Positions 17,003 to 24,904 of a DNA stretch of 64,000 bases are shown in pieces. The notes beneath the pieces are model-generated. The model had not been told where the DNA came from. It saw nothing but the letters and a program-made list of their open reading frames with translations, and did no database searches. The stretch is taken from contig NZ_VCBX02000001.1 in assembly GCF_005938745.2 (NCBI RefSeq), forward strand, positions 1,259,501-1,323,500. Reading direction: 5' to 3'. The DNA comes from Rhodococcus sp. KBS0724 (GTDB taxonomy: Bacteria; Actinomycetota; Actinomycetes; Mycobacteriales; Mycobacteriaceae). The position numbers were made by a program, and so were the translations under genes. Within the stretch, counting starts at the first letter, position 1. Each line of letters begins with the position of its first letter.

Positions 17003-18180
17003 GGTGTCGTGTTCTCCTCGGGCTTCGGCGTGAGGTCCGCGAGTGCCTGCTTACCCAGCGCAAAAGCCTGATTACTGTTCGGCACACCCGCATAGACCGC
17101 GGTATGGAGAAATACTTCCACGAGTTGATCCGGATCCATCCCGCTGCGCAGTGCGGCGCGGATATGCATGTCGAGTTCGTGCTCGTTGCCGACTGCGGTG
17201 AGTATCGCGAGAGTCAGCAGCCTGCGGATGTGGTGATCGAGTCCGGGACGTGACCAGATGTCGCCCCAGGCAGTGCGAGTGATGAAATCCTGGAACGGCG
17301 CGGTGAACTCGGTGGCGCCGGCAATGGACCGATCGACGTGAGCGTCACCGAGAACCTGACGACGGACGGTCATCCCTGCCGCCACCGCGGCACTGCGCTG
17401 AGCATTGGCCGGTGTGTGCGAGGAAATATGCGCCGCAAGAAGTTTGGTGACGTGTCCGGCCTGCTCGACGCTCGCGAGGTGCGCTCCGGGATCGACGACG
17501 TGCATCACGGAATCGGCGATACCGTCGGCGATCGCTGCCAGGGTGGCCGGGGGAGTTGCCGGATCCTGCTCACCCGCGATGAGGAGCGTCGGAGCGACGA
17601 TGCGGGCGAGGTCGGCGCGGCCGTCCCACACCGCGAGTGCTTCGCAGCAGGCCGCGTATCCCTCGTCCGGTGTTGCCTCGACCATCGCGACATGCCGCGC
17701 GACGAGTTCCGGATCGCTTTCGGCAAGTCCGGGTGTGAACCAGCGTCCGACAACTGCCGCAGCGATCGAGGCAATACCGTCGGTGCGGACGGTCTGCGCT
17801 CGTTCGATCCACGGCTGGGCGGGTGCGAACTGCGGGGACGTGCACAGCAATGTCAGGGTGTCGACGCGAGTGGGACGGTGCGCGGCGATCCACTGGCTGA
17901 CGGCACCACCGAGGGAGAGACCGACCAGATGAACCGACTCGAGTTCGAGGGAATCGAGCAGAGCGACGACGTCGCCGGCCAGGTCCGCGACGGTATACGG
18001 GCCGGCGGGCACCGGGGATTTACCGTGACCACGGTGATCGACGGCGATGACGCGGTAGCGGTTCGACAGCGCATGAATCTGCGGCGCCCACATCGTCAGG
18101 TCGGACCCGAGCGAACCCAGGAAAACGACGGCAGGAGCGTCGGGATTGCCGGTCTGGTGAAAGTTGAGCTCGACGCTCAT
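16999..18180 (-). CDS. pcaL: Fused 3-oxoadipate enol-lactonase / 4-carboxymuconolactone decarboxylase
   Basis: A 393-aa bifunctional enzyme. Residues 1-260 are an alpha/beta hydrolase equivalent to PcaD, with nucleophile Ser89 in GLSLGG, Asp206 in GEQDPATP and His234 in GAHLASVEQ. From about 269 (GMTVRRQVLGDAHVDRS) it is a PcaC-type decarboxylase. The fusion is typical of Rhodococcus and Streptomyces. It carries two consecutive steps, from 4-carboxymuconolactone to 3-oxoadipate. ATGA overlaps couple it to pcaB upstream and pcaR downstream. Confidence 0.95.
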   Translation of the reverse strand: MSVELNFHQTGNPDAPAVVFLGSLGSDLTMWAPQIHALSNRYRVIAVDHRGHGKSPVPAGPYTVADLAGDVVALLDSLELESVHLVGLSLGGAVSQWIAAHRPTRVDTLTLLCTSPQFAPAQPWIERAQTVRTDGIASIAAAVVGRWFTPGLAESDPELVARHVAMVEATPDEGYAACCEALAVWDGRADLARIVAPTLLIAGEQDPATPPATLAAIADGIADSVMHVVDPGAHLASVEQAGHVTKLLAAHISSHTPANAQRSAAVAAGMTVRRQVLGDAHVDRSIAGATEFTAPFQDFITRTAWGDIWSRPGLDHHIRRLLTLAILTAVGNEHELDMHIRAALRSGMDPDQLVEVFLHTAVYAGVPNSNQAFALGKQALADLTPKPEENTTP

Positions 18181-19505
18181 CGTGGTCCTCCTGTTGGGCG
18201 TTCGGCGAGGGCCCGATCGACCAGGTCGGTGGCGTGGCCCAGATAGTGTGCTGGATCGAGAAGTTCGGTGAGTTCGGCCGCGGTCAGGTGTTCGGTGATC
18301 GCGGGATCATGGTCCAGTCGCGTGCCGGAAGCGGCTGCGGCAGTGACGATGTCACGAGCACGATCGGTATGCGCCGAGAGTGCCTTCGTGACCCGTTCGG
18401 CAAGAATCAAGCCGCCGGTGATGTCGAGGTTGCGTGCCATCGAATCGGTGTGCACCTGTAGCCCGGCAAGACTGACCGACAATTGATGTGCCGATCCGCC
18501 GGCTAGACGTAGGAGTTCGGTGACGGTTTCCCACTCCGCATGCCAGGGACCGGCTGCCCGAGCGAACTCGTGATCCATGTTGGACAAGGCCGTGGCCACG
18601 AGTGCGGGAACACGCCGTGCCGCGGCGCGGGCCGTGATGGCGGCAACGGGATTCTGCTTGTGCGGCATGGCTGACGAGCCGCCTGGAGTTTTCTCGGCGA
18701 CTTCGGAAAGTTCCGTCGACGCCATGACGGTGATGTCCGTAGCCGGTTTGGACACGGCACCGGCGACGATGCCGAGGGTGGTCGACAATTCCGCGATGGT
18801 CACGCGATCGGTGTGCCACGGAACAACCTGTCGAGCCAACCCGAGTTCGTCGGCAAACGCGTCGGCGAGCGCGAGGCCGTCCGGGTACGACGCGGCGAGT
18901 GTGCCTGCGGCACCGCCGAACTGGACGGGCAACGTCGACAACACGATGTCGAGCCGGATTGCAGCGGCATCGAGAGCGGTGAACCAGCTGGTTGCCAGTA
19001 GTCCGAAAGTGGTCGGAAGTGCTTGTTGCCCCAGCGTTCTCGCCACCATCGGCGTCGAGCGATGAAGGCGGGCCAGATGAGCTGCAGAGTCGGCAGCCCG
19101 GGTCAGGTCGGCAAGTACAACAGACCCTGCGCGCCGCGTCAGCAGCATCAGCGCGCAATCCATGATGTCCTGGCTGGTGGCGCCCGGGTGAACAACGTTG
19201 CCGGGTACACCGTCTTGCGCGACTCGTTCGCGCAGGATCTTCACGAGCGGGATGACCGGATTGCCGCCCGCCGCTGATGCGCGACCCAGCGCGACTATGT
19301 CGAGCCCACCAGGCTTGGACAACTCGGCGGCAGCGGCAGCCACAGCGGCGCACTGGGTACCGTCCGCCAACCCGATTGTGGCCGCCGCACAGCTCAGTGC
19401 AGCTTCCACGTCGAGCAACGCGGTCACCCAGGCCTGGTCTGACAGATGCTCGGATACCGGGGTGGCACCGAACACCGGATCGAACAGCGCGCCGCGAGTG
19501 GACAT
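18177..19505 (-). CDS. pcaB: 3-carboxy-cis,cis-muconate cycloisomerase
   Basis: A 442-aa member of the fumarase/aspartase superfamily. The signature GGSSAMPHKQNPVAA is intact, as is the early HPGATSQDIMD segment. It converts 3-carboxymuconate, the ring-cleavage product, to 4-carboxymuconolactone. The ATG at 19505 has AGAGGAG 6 nt upstream. It lies 12 bp after pcaG and overlaps pcaL by 4 bp. Context makes PcaB, not adenylosuccinate lyase, the clear assignment. Confidence 0.94.
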   Translation of the reverse strand: MSTRGALFDPVFGATPVSEHLSDQAWVTALLDVEAALSCAAATIGLADGTQCAAVAAAAAELSKPGGLDIVALGRASAAGGNPVIPLVKILRERVAQDGVPGNVVHPGATSQDIMDCALMLLTRRAGSVVLADLTRAADSAAHLARLHRSTPMVARTLGQQALPTTFGLLATSWFTALDAAAIRLDIVLSTLPVQFGGAAGTLAASYPDGLALADAFADELGLARQVVPWHTDRVTIAELSTTLGIVAGAVSKPATDITVMASTELSEVAEKTPGGSSAMPHKQNPVAAITARAAARRVPALVATALSNMDHEFARAAGPWHAEWETVTELLRLAGGSAHQLSVSLAGLQVHTDSMARNLDITGGLILAERVTKALSAHTDRARDIVTAAAASGTRLDHDPAITEHLTAAELTELLDPAHYLGHATDLVDRALAERPTGGPR

Positions 19506-19517
19506 GTGTACTCCTCT

Positions 19518-20159
19518 TTACAGCTCGAAGAAGGGCGTCTCGACGCCGTGTGCGTCTTCGTCCTGAACATAGACCGTCCAGGAGTACCCATCGTCGACCT
19601 TGGTTGCAACCAACTTCGCGCGTTCGGTTTCGGTGAGCGAACTCAGAACCGGATCGGTGGTGTGCGCGTCCGCGTCTTCCGGGAAGTACAACCGAGTGAC
19701 CAGACGATCGAGCATGCCGCGGGCGAAAATCGAGACGTTGACGTGGGGTGCTTCGTCTATCTCGGTTTCGGTGGGCAACGCGCCGGGCTTGACCGTGTGG
19801 ATCAAGGCTGTTCCGGTGGAATCGGCTGCGCTGCGGGCAAACCCGCGGAATCCGGCCGGAGTGAGGCTCACTGCGCCGCGGGGATCGTCCGGATGGTTGA
19901 ACCGCCCGAGCGTATCGGCCTGCCACGTCTCGATCATGGCGTCGGCTACCGGCGTGCGATTGCCGTCGATCACCGTGATGGCGAGCGTGATTCGGCCGGG
20001 AGCGTCGGATGCAGCCGCGTCGGGCCCGTCCGTCCAGGGAAGGCCGATGTGCCAGTACGGGCCGACGGTTTGCGAAGGTGTGACTCCGAAGGACGCCGTG
20101 GTGAAATCACCGGGGACGACTTCATAGGTAGGTGCGGGCTTCGCGGTCTGATCAGTCAT
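19518..20159 (-). CDS. pcaG: Protocatechuate 3,4-dioxygenase alpha subunit
   Basis: A 213-aa intradiol dioxygenase subunit. It has TPSQTVGPYWHIGLPW near the N-terminus, the beta-sandwich pattern ADAMIETWQADTLGRFNHP, and HVNVSIFARGMLDRLVTRLYFP. It partners PcaH to open the protocatechuate ring; the iron is held by the beta subunit. The start ATG at 20159 lies within the end of pcaH (8-bp overlap), giving tight translational coupling for a 1:1 complex. An earlier in-frame ATG would extend further into pcaH and was rejected. Confidence 0.94.
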   Translation of the reverse strand: MTDQTAKPAPTYEVVPGDFTTASFGVTPSQTVGPYWHIGLPWTDGPDAAASDAPGRITLAITVIDGNRTPVADAMIETWQADTLGRFNHPDDPRGAVSLTPAGFRGFARSAADSTGTALIHTVKPGALPTETEIDEAPHVNVSIFARGMLDRLVTRLYFPEDADAHTTDPVLSSLTETERAKLVATKVDDGYSWTVYVQDEDAHGVETPFFEL

Positions 20160-20871
20160 CGTGGTCTTCCTCGTTCTCGAATACGGAGGCATTACGGCCG
20201 CGCAGGACGATGTCGAAGCGGAACCCGAGAGCCCAGTTGGGGACTGTGGCGTCGTAGTCGAAGACGCTGACCATGCGATGACGGGCCTCTTCGGGCACTG
20301 CGTTGTAGATCGGGTCCTGGAAGAACATCGGGTCGTCGGGGAAGTACATCTGCGTCACCAGACGCTGCGTGAATGCAGTGCCGAACAACGAGAAGTGGAT
20401 GTGGGCCGGTCGCCACGCGTTGTCGTGGTTCATCCACGGGTAGGCGCCGGGCTTGATGGTGGTGAACGAGTAGTGGCCATCGGCGTCTGTCACACAACGG
20501 CCGAGGCCGTTGAAGAACGGGTCGAGTGGAGCCGGCCAGTTGTCGCCGGTGTGGCGGTAGCGTCCACCGGCGTTGGCCTGCCACACCTCGAGCAGGGTGT
20601 GGGGGACCGGCTTGCCGTCGCTGTCGAGGACACGGCCGTGAACCACGATGCGCTGTCCCTGTGCTTCACCGCCGTTGGCGATGGTCAGATCGTTCTCACC
20701 TGCGCCGACGCGGTCTTCACCGAAAACCGGCCCGGTCAATTCCGTGAGGCGCTGGGGGAGCAGCTTCAGGGGTTGCTTGGGGTGACGGAGGGAGGTGGTC
20801 TTGTAGTCCGCGAAATCAGCCGGGGCGTTGACGCCGGTCGGCCGCTGGTACCTCGGCGGTAAATGCAGCAT
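20152..20871 (-). CDS. pcaH: Protocatechuate 3,4-dioxygenase beta subunit
   Basis: A 239-aa catalytic subunit binding non-haem Fe(III). The four expected ligands are visible: Tyr105 (GGRYRHTG), Tyr144 (GAYPWMN), His157 and His159 (RPAHIHFSLFG), with Arg154 just before. It splits protocatechuate between the hydroxyls to 3-carboxymuconate. The start at 20871 (MLHLPPRYQRP) follows GAGGTT about 5 nt upstream. The open frame continues much further upstream, but through the operator region, so that extension was rejected. It is the first gene of the pcaHGBLRF operon. Confidence 0.95.
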   Translation of the reverse strand: MLHLPPRYQRPTGVNAPADFADYKTTSLRHPKQPLKLLPQRLTELTGPVFGEDRVGAGENDLTIANGGEAQGQRIVVHGRVLDSDGKPVPHTLLEVWQANAGGRYRHTGDNWPAPLDPFFNGLGRCVTDADGHYSFTTIKPGAYPWMNHDNAWRPAHIHFSLFGTAFTQRLVTQMYFPDDPMFFQDPIYNAVPEEARHRMVSVFDYDATVPNWALGFRFDIVLRGRNASVFENEEDHDD

Positions 20872-20884
20872 GGGGAACCTCGTC

Positions 20885-20959
20885 GTTCGATTACGTGTTC
20901 GCAGTGTGTTTGTTCGCAGCGTGTGTTCGCAATGTGTACAGGTGATGCGCTCTGCGAAC
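20885..20959. promoter_or_regulatory. GTTCG repeat cluster, candidate PcaR operators (pcaH side)
   Basis: GTTCGCA occurs at 20897, 20912 and 20925 in direct orientation, giving 15-bp units such as GTTCGCAGTGTGTTT and GTTCGCAATGTGTAC. A related GTTCGATTACGTG starts at 20885 and an inverted TGCGAAC ends at 20959. They occupy the promoter side of the pcaH operon. From memory, the Pseudomonas PcaR site is also a 15-mer beginning GTTCGAT and ending GCAC. Confidence 0.65.
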
Positions 20960-21005
20960 AGACTAGTTCGTTGTTGTGACCCAGGCAATGTCGGGGGCAA
21001 GAAAT

Positions 21006-21039
21006 GTTCGTAATACGCACAGGGGTTCACAATACGTAC
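21006..21039 (+). promoter_or_regulatory. Tandem candidate PcaR operators (pcaI side)
   Basis: GTTCGTAATACGCAC (21006-21020) and GTTCACAATACGTAC (21025-21039) are two 15-bp imperfect palindromes, 19 bp start to start. The second covers the pcaI -35 hexamer. Their form resembles known PcaR sites and differs from the pcaH-side repeats mainly in the right half. Confidence 0.7.
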
Positions 21040-21061
21040 GGGGCGCGCTACTGTGATCGGC
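21026..21061 (+). promoter_or_regulatory. pcaI promoter, probably leaderless
   Basis: TTCACA (21026-21031), a 17-nt spacer and TACTGT (21049-21054) fit a -35/-10 pair. The ATG at 21062 starts 8 nt after the -10, so transcription would begin at or next to the start codon. No ribosome site precedes that ATG, consistent with a leaderless message. Confidence 0.6.
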
Positions 21062-21811
21062 ATGATGGACAAAGTCATTCCCACTGCAGCCGAGGCCGTC
21101 GCGGACGTGCCGGACGGCGTCACGATCGCTGTCGGAGGATTCGGGCTCGTCGGAGTGCCCGAGATCCTCATCAATGCACTGCTCGAGCAAGGCGCAACGT
21201 CTATCGAGACCGTGAGCAACAACTGCGGTACCGACGGATTCGGGCTTGGTGTACTCCTCGAACACGGGCGGATTCGCCGGACGATCAGCTCGTACGTCGG
21301 CTCCAACAAAGAGTTCGCTCGCCAGTACCTTGCCGGTGAACTGGAAGTGGAGCTCACCCCGCAGGGCACGCTCGCCGAGCGCATGCGCGCCGGTGGAGCC
21401 GGCATCCCCGCGTTCTTCACTCCTGCCGGTGTCGGCACCCAGGTGGCCGACGGCGGCCTGCCGCTCCGCTACGACGGCAGCGGCGGCATCGCAGTTGCCA
21501 GCCCGCCCAAGGAAACTCGCGAATTCGACGGCGTCACCTACGTGATGGAACGAGGCATCGTCGCAGACTACGCCCTGGTTCACGCGTGGAAAGGTGACCG
21601 GCACGGCAACCTCGTCTACCGCGCAAGCACCCAGAACTTCAACCCGGCCGCGGCAACATCCGGCCGGATCACCATCGCTCAGGTGGAACACCTCGTGGAA
21701 CCCGGCGAACTCGACCCCGCCGAGATTCACACTCCCGGAATCCACGTTCAGCGAGTTGTCCACGTCGGCCCCGTGACGGTCGGCATCGAGAATCGGACGG
21801 TACGAGCATGA
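21062..21811 (+). CDS. pcaI: 3-oxoadipate CoA-transferase subunit A
   Basis: A 249-aa alpha subunit of a class I CoA-transferase that moves CoA from succinyl-CoA to 3-oxoadipate. It shows the family motifs [11 protein letters not shown] near the N-terminus, [12 protein letters not shown], and the glycine-rich FFTPAGVGT with GGLPLRYDG after it. ATG 21062 was chosen over GTG 21053, which falls within the -10 element, and over ATG 21065, because the promoter position implies a leaderless start. It overlaps pcaJ by 4 bp (ATGA) and diverges from the pcaHGBLRF operon. Confidence 0.93.
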   Translation: MMDKVIPTAAEAVADVPDGVTIAVGGFGLVGVPEILINALLEQGATSIETVSNNCGTDGFGLGVLLEHGRIRRTISSYVGSNKEFARQYLAGELEVELTPQGTLAERMRAGGAGIPAFFTPAGVGTQVADGGLPLRYDGSGGIAVASPPKETREFDGVTYVMERGIVADYALVHAWKGDRHGNLVYRASTQNFNPAAATSGRITIAQVEHLVEPGELDPAEIHTPGIHVQRVVHVGPVTVGIENRTVRA

Positions 21812-22455
21812 CTGCAGTGACCCCTACCAAACTCACCCGCGAAGAGATGGCAGCACGAGTAGCGCGCGAGCTCGAGGACGGTCAGTACGTGAACCTCGGT
21901 ATCGGCATGCCGACGCTGGTTCCGAACTATCTGCCCACCGACATCACCGTCGTATTGCATTCGGAGAACGGCGTTTTGGGTGTCGGACCGTACCCGACCG
22001 AGGAAGAACTCGATCCCGAACTGATCAATGCGGGTAAGGAAACCATCACGGTGCTACCCGGCGCGTCGTTCTTCGACTCGTCCGCGTCGTTCGGCATGAT
22101 CCGCGGCGGACAGGTCGATGTTGCCGTGCTCGGTGCCATGCAGGTGAGTGCCACCGGAGACCTCGCGAACTGGATGATTCCCGGTCACATGGTCAAGGGA
22201 ATGGGTGGCGCGATGGATCTGGTCCACGGCGCCAAGCGCGTCATCGTGATGATGGAGCACGTGTCCAAGAAGGGGGAGCACAAGATCGTCGAAGAATGCT
22301 CTCTTCCGCTCACCGGCAAGGGATGCGTGCAGCGAATCATTACCGACATGGCGGTGATCGACGTGACCGCCGACGGTTTGCGTCTGGTCGAAACGGCGCC
22401 GGGTGTAAGCGTCGACGACGTTGTTGCCGCAACGGGAGCAAAGCTGCTCGTCTGA
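21808..22455 (+). CDS. pcaJ: 3-oxoadipate CoA-transferase subunit B
   Basis: A 215-aa beta subunit. The catalytic Glu that forms the CoA thioester lies in [10 protein letters not shown] (about 50-59). [12 protein letters not shown] and the downstream [17 protein letters not shown] are also typical. It is translationally coupled to pcaI. Its stop is only 4 bp from that of the convergent alkB gene, with no evident hairpin between them, so read-through antisense transcription is possible. Confidence 0.93.
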   Translation: MTAVTPTKLTREEMAARVARELEDGQYVNLGIGMPTLVPNYLPTDITVVLHSENGVLGVGPYPTEEELDPELINAGKETITVLPGASFFDSSASFGMIRGGQVDVAVLGAMQVSATGDLANWMIPGHMVKGMGGAMDLVHGAKRVIVMMEHVSKKGEHKIVEECSLPLTGKGCVQRIITDMAVIDVTADGLRLVETAPGVSVDDVVAATGAKLLV

Positions 22456-22459
22456 CAGT

Positions 22460-23092
22460 TCAGCGCACTCCGCGAGTACGGAATTGCACGCTGATCCGCG
22501 GCCCGAGTGCGCGGGCGCTCTTGGGTACAGCGTGCTCCCAGGTCCGTTGGCACGAGCCTCCCATGACCAGCAGATCGCCGTGTCCGAGGTTGAAGCGGAT
22601 GGACTCACCGCCGCCGCGGGGACGAAGAAGTAGCGGGCGGGCCGCGCCGAGCGACAAGATGGCTACCATCGTGTCCTCGGTGCGGCTTCGCCCGGTGTCG
22701 TCGCCGTGCCACGCGACGCTGTCGCTCCCGTCGCGATAGAAGCACAGGCCGGACGTGGTGAACGGTTCACCGAGTTCGCTGCGATAATGGCTGCTCAGGG
22801 CGTCCTTTGCTTCGACGAGCAGGGGATCCGGCAGTGGCTCGTTCTCGCCAAAGAAACACACCAACCGCGGGACGTCGACCACGCGGTCGTACATCTGGCG
22901 TCGCTCTGCACGCCACGGTACCGACCGTTCGAGGGTGTCGAACACGGCTTCCGATCCGGTGAGCCAAGCGGGCCGGTGATCGACCCACGCGCCTGCGGTG
23001 AGTTTCCGTCGTTGCAGGGTGTTGTCGAGGTCGGCCAAGGAAACACCCAGGTCGACATTGTCGAACAGTGACGGTTGCATGGCGCTGGACAT
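22460..23092 (-). CDS. alkB: AlkB-like 2-oxoglutarate/Fe(II) DNA-repair dioxygenase
   Basis: A 210-aa protein of the AlkB family, which removes alkyl lesions from DNA bases by oxidative demethylation. Iron ligands are His129 and Asp131 (AWHGDD) and His187 (TWEHAVP). Arg199 and Arg205 (RISVQFR) would bind 2-oxoglutarate and substrate. GLCFYRDGSDSVAWH is the usual substrate-lid region. The 5' region carries a LexA-like box and TAGTCT 7 nt before ATG 23092 with no ribosome site, so a leaderless message is likely; Met5 is an alternative start. SOS control makes a repair role more probable than RNA or protein demethylation. Confidence 0.92.
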   Translation of the reverse strand: MSSAMQPSLFDNVDLGVSLADLDNTLQRRKLTAGAWVDHRPAWLTGSEAVFDTLERSVPWRAERRQMYDRVVDVPRLVCFFGENEPLPDPLLVEAKDALSSHYRSELGEPFTTSGLCFYRDGSDSVAWHGDDTGRSRTEDTMVAILSLGAARPLLLRPRGGGESIRFNLGHGDLLVMGGSCQRTWEHAVPKSARALGPRISVQFRTRGVR

Positions 23093-23114
23093 GGAGATCA
23101 GACTACACCGAATT

Positions 23115-23130
23115 TAGAACATATGTTCGA
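23115..23130 (-). promoter_or_regulatory. LexA (SOS) box upstream of alkB
   Basis: Read on the coding strand, TCGAACATATGTTCTA matches the operator TCGAAC-N4-GTTCGA at 11 of 12 fixed positions. It ends 22 nt before the ATG, just upstream of TAGTCT (23100-23105), a TANNNT -10 candidate. The remaining gap to the next gene (23131-23301) has a 6-bp GC hairpin at 23197-23216 and nothing else notable. Confidence 0.75.
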
Positions 23131-23301
23131 ACTTTTCGAATCTCGGGCAATGTGCTCGAGCAATGTATCGGCGCCGTGAAATTAGGCGGCCCACCTCCCG
23201 GCGAGTGACAGCCGGGCGGCAGGCCTGTTGCGGCTGACCCCTCGCTCCGAAATCTCTGCCGCAATCCGTCAATACCCCGGAAGACTGCTCCCGAAACACG
23301 A

Positions 23302-24432
23302 CTAAGTTGCTTCTTGTCCCGCGGCCGCGGCAGATTGCGCTTGCCATCGCTCTTCGACGCGCCCCAGCTTCCATACGGCAATCGCAACGAGCCACGTGAT
23401 CACAAACAGCCCGACGATGATGAAGCCCATCGCGCCCCAGTCCAGGTTGCCGATCGCGCCCAGGACTCCGGTGTGAATATCAAGTTTTTCGGTGAAGATC
23501 GAGATGATCTCCTGCACTCCGATGATCAGAGCCACGGCCACCGACAAGCCGGTAATCACCATGTTGTAGTAGATCTTTCGCACCGGCTGTGCAAATGCCC
23601 AACCGTAGGCAAAATTCATGAAGGATCCGTCGATCGAGTCGAAGAGGCACATCCCGGCGCAGAACAGAATTGGCAGAACGAGAATCGAATACCACGGCAA
23701 TCCCGTCACGGCTGCACCGCCGGCGATGACGAGAAGGCCGACTTCGGTGACGGTGTCGAAACCCAGGCCGAAGAGTAATCCGACGGGATACATGTGCCAT
23801 GGCTTGCGGACCGTTTTCATGACCGGTCCCAGAATCTTGTTCAATGCCCCGCGGTTGTCGAGTTCCTTCTCCAGTTGTTCCTCGTCGAACGTTCCCGCTT
23901 TGTATTTCGTGTAGACCCGGTGAATTCCGATGAGGGACACGAGATTCAGGAGGCCGATCAAGATCAGGAATGTGCCGGACACGGTGGTTCCGAACAGTCC
24001 GGCCCATTTCCCCAGGTCGGAGTTCTCGTCGGACAGGCTGGATGCCAGTCGTCGCACACCCAAGGCGAGCAGAGTGACCATGACAAAAACGATGGTCGAA
24101 TGGCCGAGGGAGAACCAAAACCCCACGGACATGGGCTTTTTGCCATCGGCAACAAGTTTGCGTGTGGTGTTGTCGATAGCGGCGATGTGGTCGGCGTCGA
24201 AGGCGTGCCGCATTCCGAGCGTGTAGGCGGTCACGCCCAGTCCGGCACCGAAAACGCTGCCCTCGACGGCATAGTGACCGGGAACGACGAGGCCGAACAG
24301 CACTGCCCAACCGGCCACGTTGAGCACGACGACCGTGGCCGTCATTCCGATGATGCTGCGCCGCTGGGAGCGGTCGAGGCTGGTCCACGCTGCGACGAGT
24401 CTGTTTCCGGTCGTGGTTGTATCAGTCGTCAT
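23302..24432 (-). CDS. Nickel/cobalt permease (NiCoT family)
   Basis: A 376-aa, roughly eight-helix permease of the NiCoT family (HoxN, NixA, NhlF). The metal-selectivity motif RHAFDADHI (75-83, HX4DH) is intact in the second helix, and the second family motif LGFDTVTEVGLL and the later LFDSIDGSFM are present. A charged loop (about 175-200) separates the halves. It imports Ni2+ or Co2+ at high affinity; which metal cannot be told from sequence. It stands alone on the minus strand, and the promoter overlaps an inverted repeat that could be a metal-regulator site. Confidence 0.92.
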   Translation of the reverse strand: MTTDTTTTGNRLVAAWTSLDRSQRRSIIGMTATVVVLNVAGWAVLFGLVVPGHYAVEGSVFGAGLGVTAYTLGMRHAFDADHIAAIDNTTRKLVADGKKPMSVGFWFSLGHSTIVFVMVTLLALGVRRLASSLSDENSDLGKWAGLFGTTVSGTFLILIGLLNLVSLIGIHRVYTKYKAGTFDEEQLEKELDNRGALNKILGPVMKTVRKPWHMYPVGLLFGLGFDTVTEVGLLVIAGGAAVTGLPWYSILVLPILFCAGMCLFDSIDGSFMNFAYGWAFAQPVRKIYYNMVITGLSVAVALIIGVQEIISIFTEKLDIHTGVLGAIGNLDWGAMGFIIVGLFVITWLVAIAVWKLGRVEERWQAQSAAAAGQEAT

Positions 24433-24472
24433 CGAACGTCACCGATTTCGTGTCGAGGGTCGGCGTGCCACC

Positions 24473-24500
24473 GTCATACAAAAATCGTATAAGTGTTCAA
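24473..24500 (-). promoter_or_regulatory. Ni/Co permease promoter overlapping an inverted repeat
   Basis: On the minus strand TTGAAC (24500-24495), a 16-nt spacer and TATGAC (24478-24473) fit a promoter about 40 bp before the start. ATAC-N7-GTAT (24476-24490) is an inverted repeat covering the -10 and spacer, a good position for a metal-responsive repressor. Confidence 0.5.
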
Positions 24501-24574
24501 CTGTTCAGATAAGGGCATTTTGGTTACAAGTTGCCCATCCGGGAGTAAAGGCGCTTTGCTGCCGGATGGGAAAG

Positions 24575-24904
24575 TCAGGCGAAGATAGTGTTCATCAGCG
24601 CGACGTACATCGCGGTCCCGAGGACGATGCTCAGCACTGCGTTCTTTCGCCACAGGTGGATTGCGGCGGTAGCCGAGACGGCGATCAGTTCGGGTATTCC
24701 GTGCGACGGCGCAGTGACGGAAACGTTTTTCAGCGAGTACATCACGAGGATCAACATGACTCCCGCCGGCATGTAGATGCCGAGATACGCGACGAGAGCC
24801 GATGAGCGCAGCGGCTTCAGGACGGCAAAGGGTATGGCGCGCAACGCAAAGGTGACGACGGCCATGATGGCGACGGCGCTGAAGATGTACGTGGTGTCAG
24901 GCAT
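24575..24904 (-). CDS. azlD: Branched-chain amino acid exporter, small subunit AzlD
   Basis: A 109-aa protein with about four hydrophobic helices. It shows the AzlD pattern: an early Arg-Ala-Ile-Pro (TFALRAIPFAVL) and a central YLGIYMPAGVMLILV helix. It works with AzlC to export branched-chain amino acids or analogues. Its ATG overlaps the end of azlC by 8 bp, as is usual for the pair. The start has no strong ribosome site of its own, so translation probably depends on coupling. Confidence 0.88.
   Translation of the reverse strand: MPDTTYIFSAVAIMAVVTFALRAIPFAVLKPLRSSALVAYLGIYMPAGVMLILVMYSLKNVSVTAPSHGIPELIAVSATAAIHLWRKNAVLSIVLGTAMYVALMNTIFA

Noticed and set aside
18352..19926. 524-codon minus-strand frame across pcaB and pcaG
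   Set aside because: Arg/His/Cys-rich shadow composition, and it runs through two well-supported pca genes in another frame.
23197..23216. CCCGGC/GCCGGG hairpin between the Ni/Co permease and alkB
   Set aside because: Only 6 bp and GC-rich, expected often by chance; possibly the permease terminator but not claimed.
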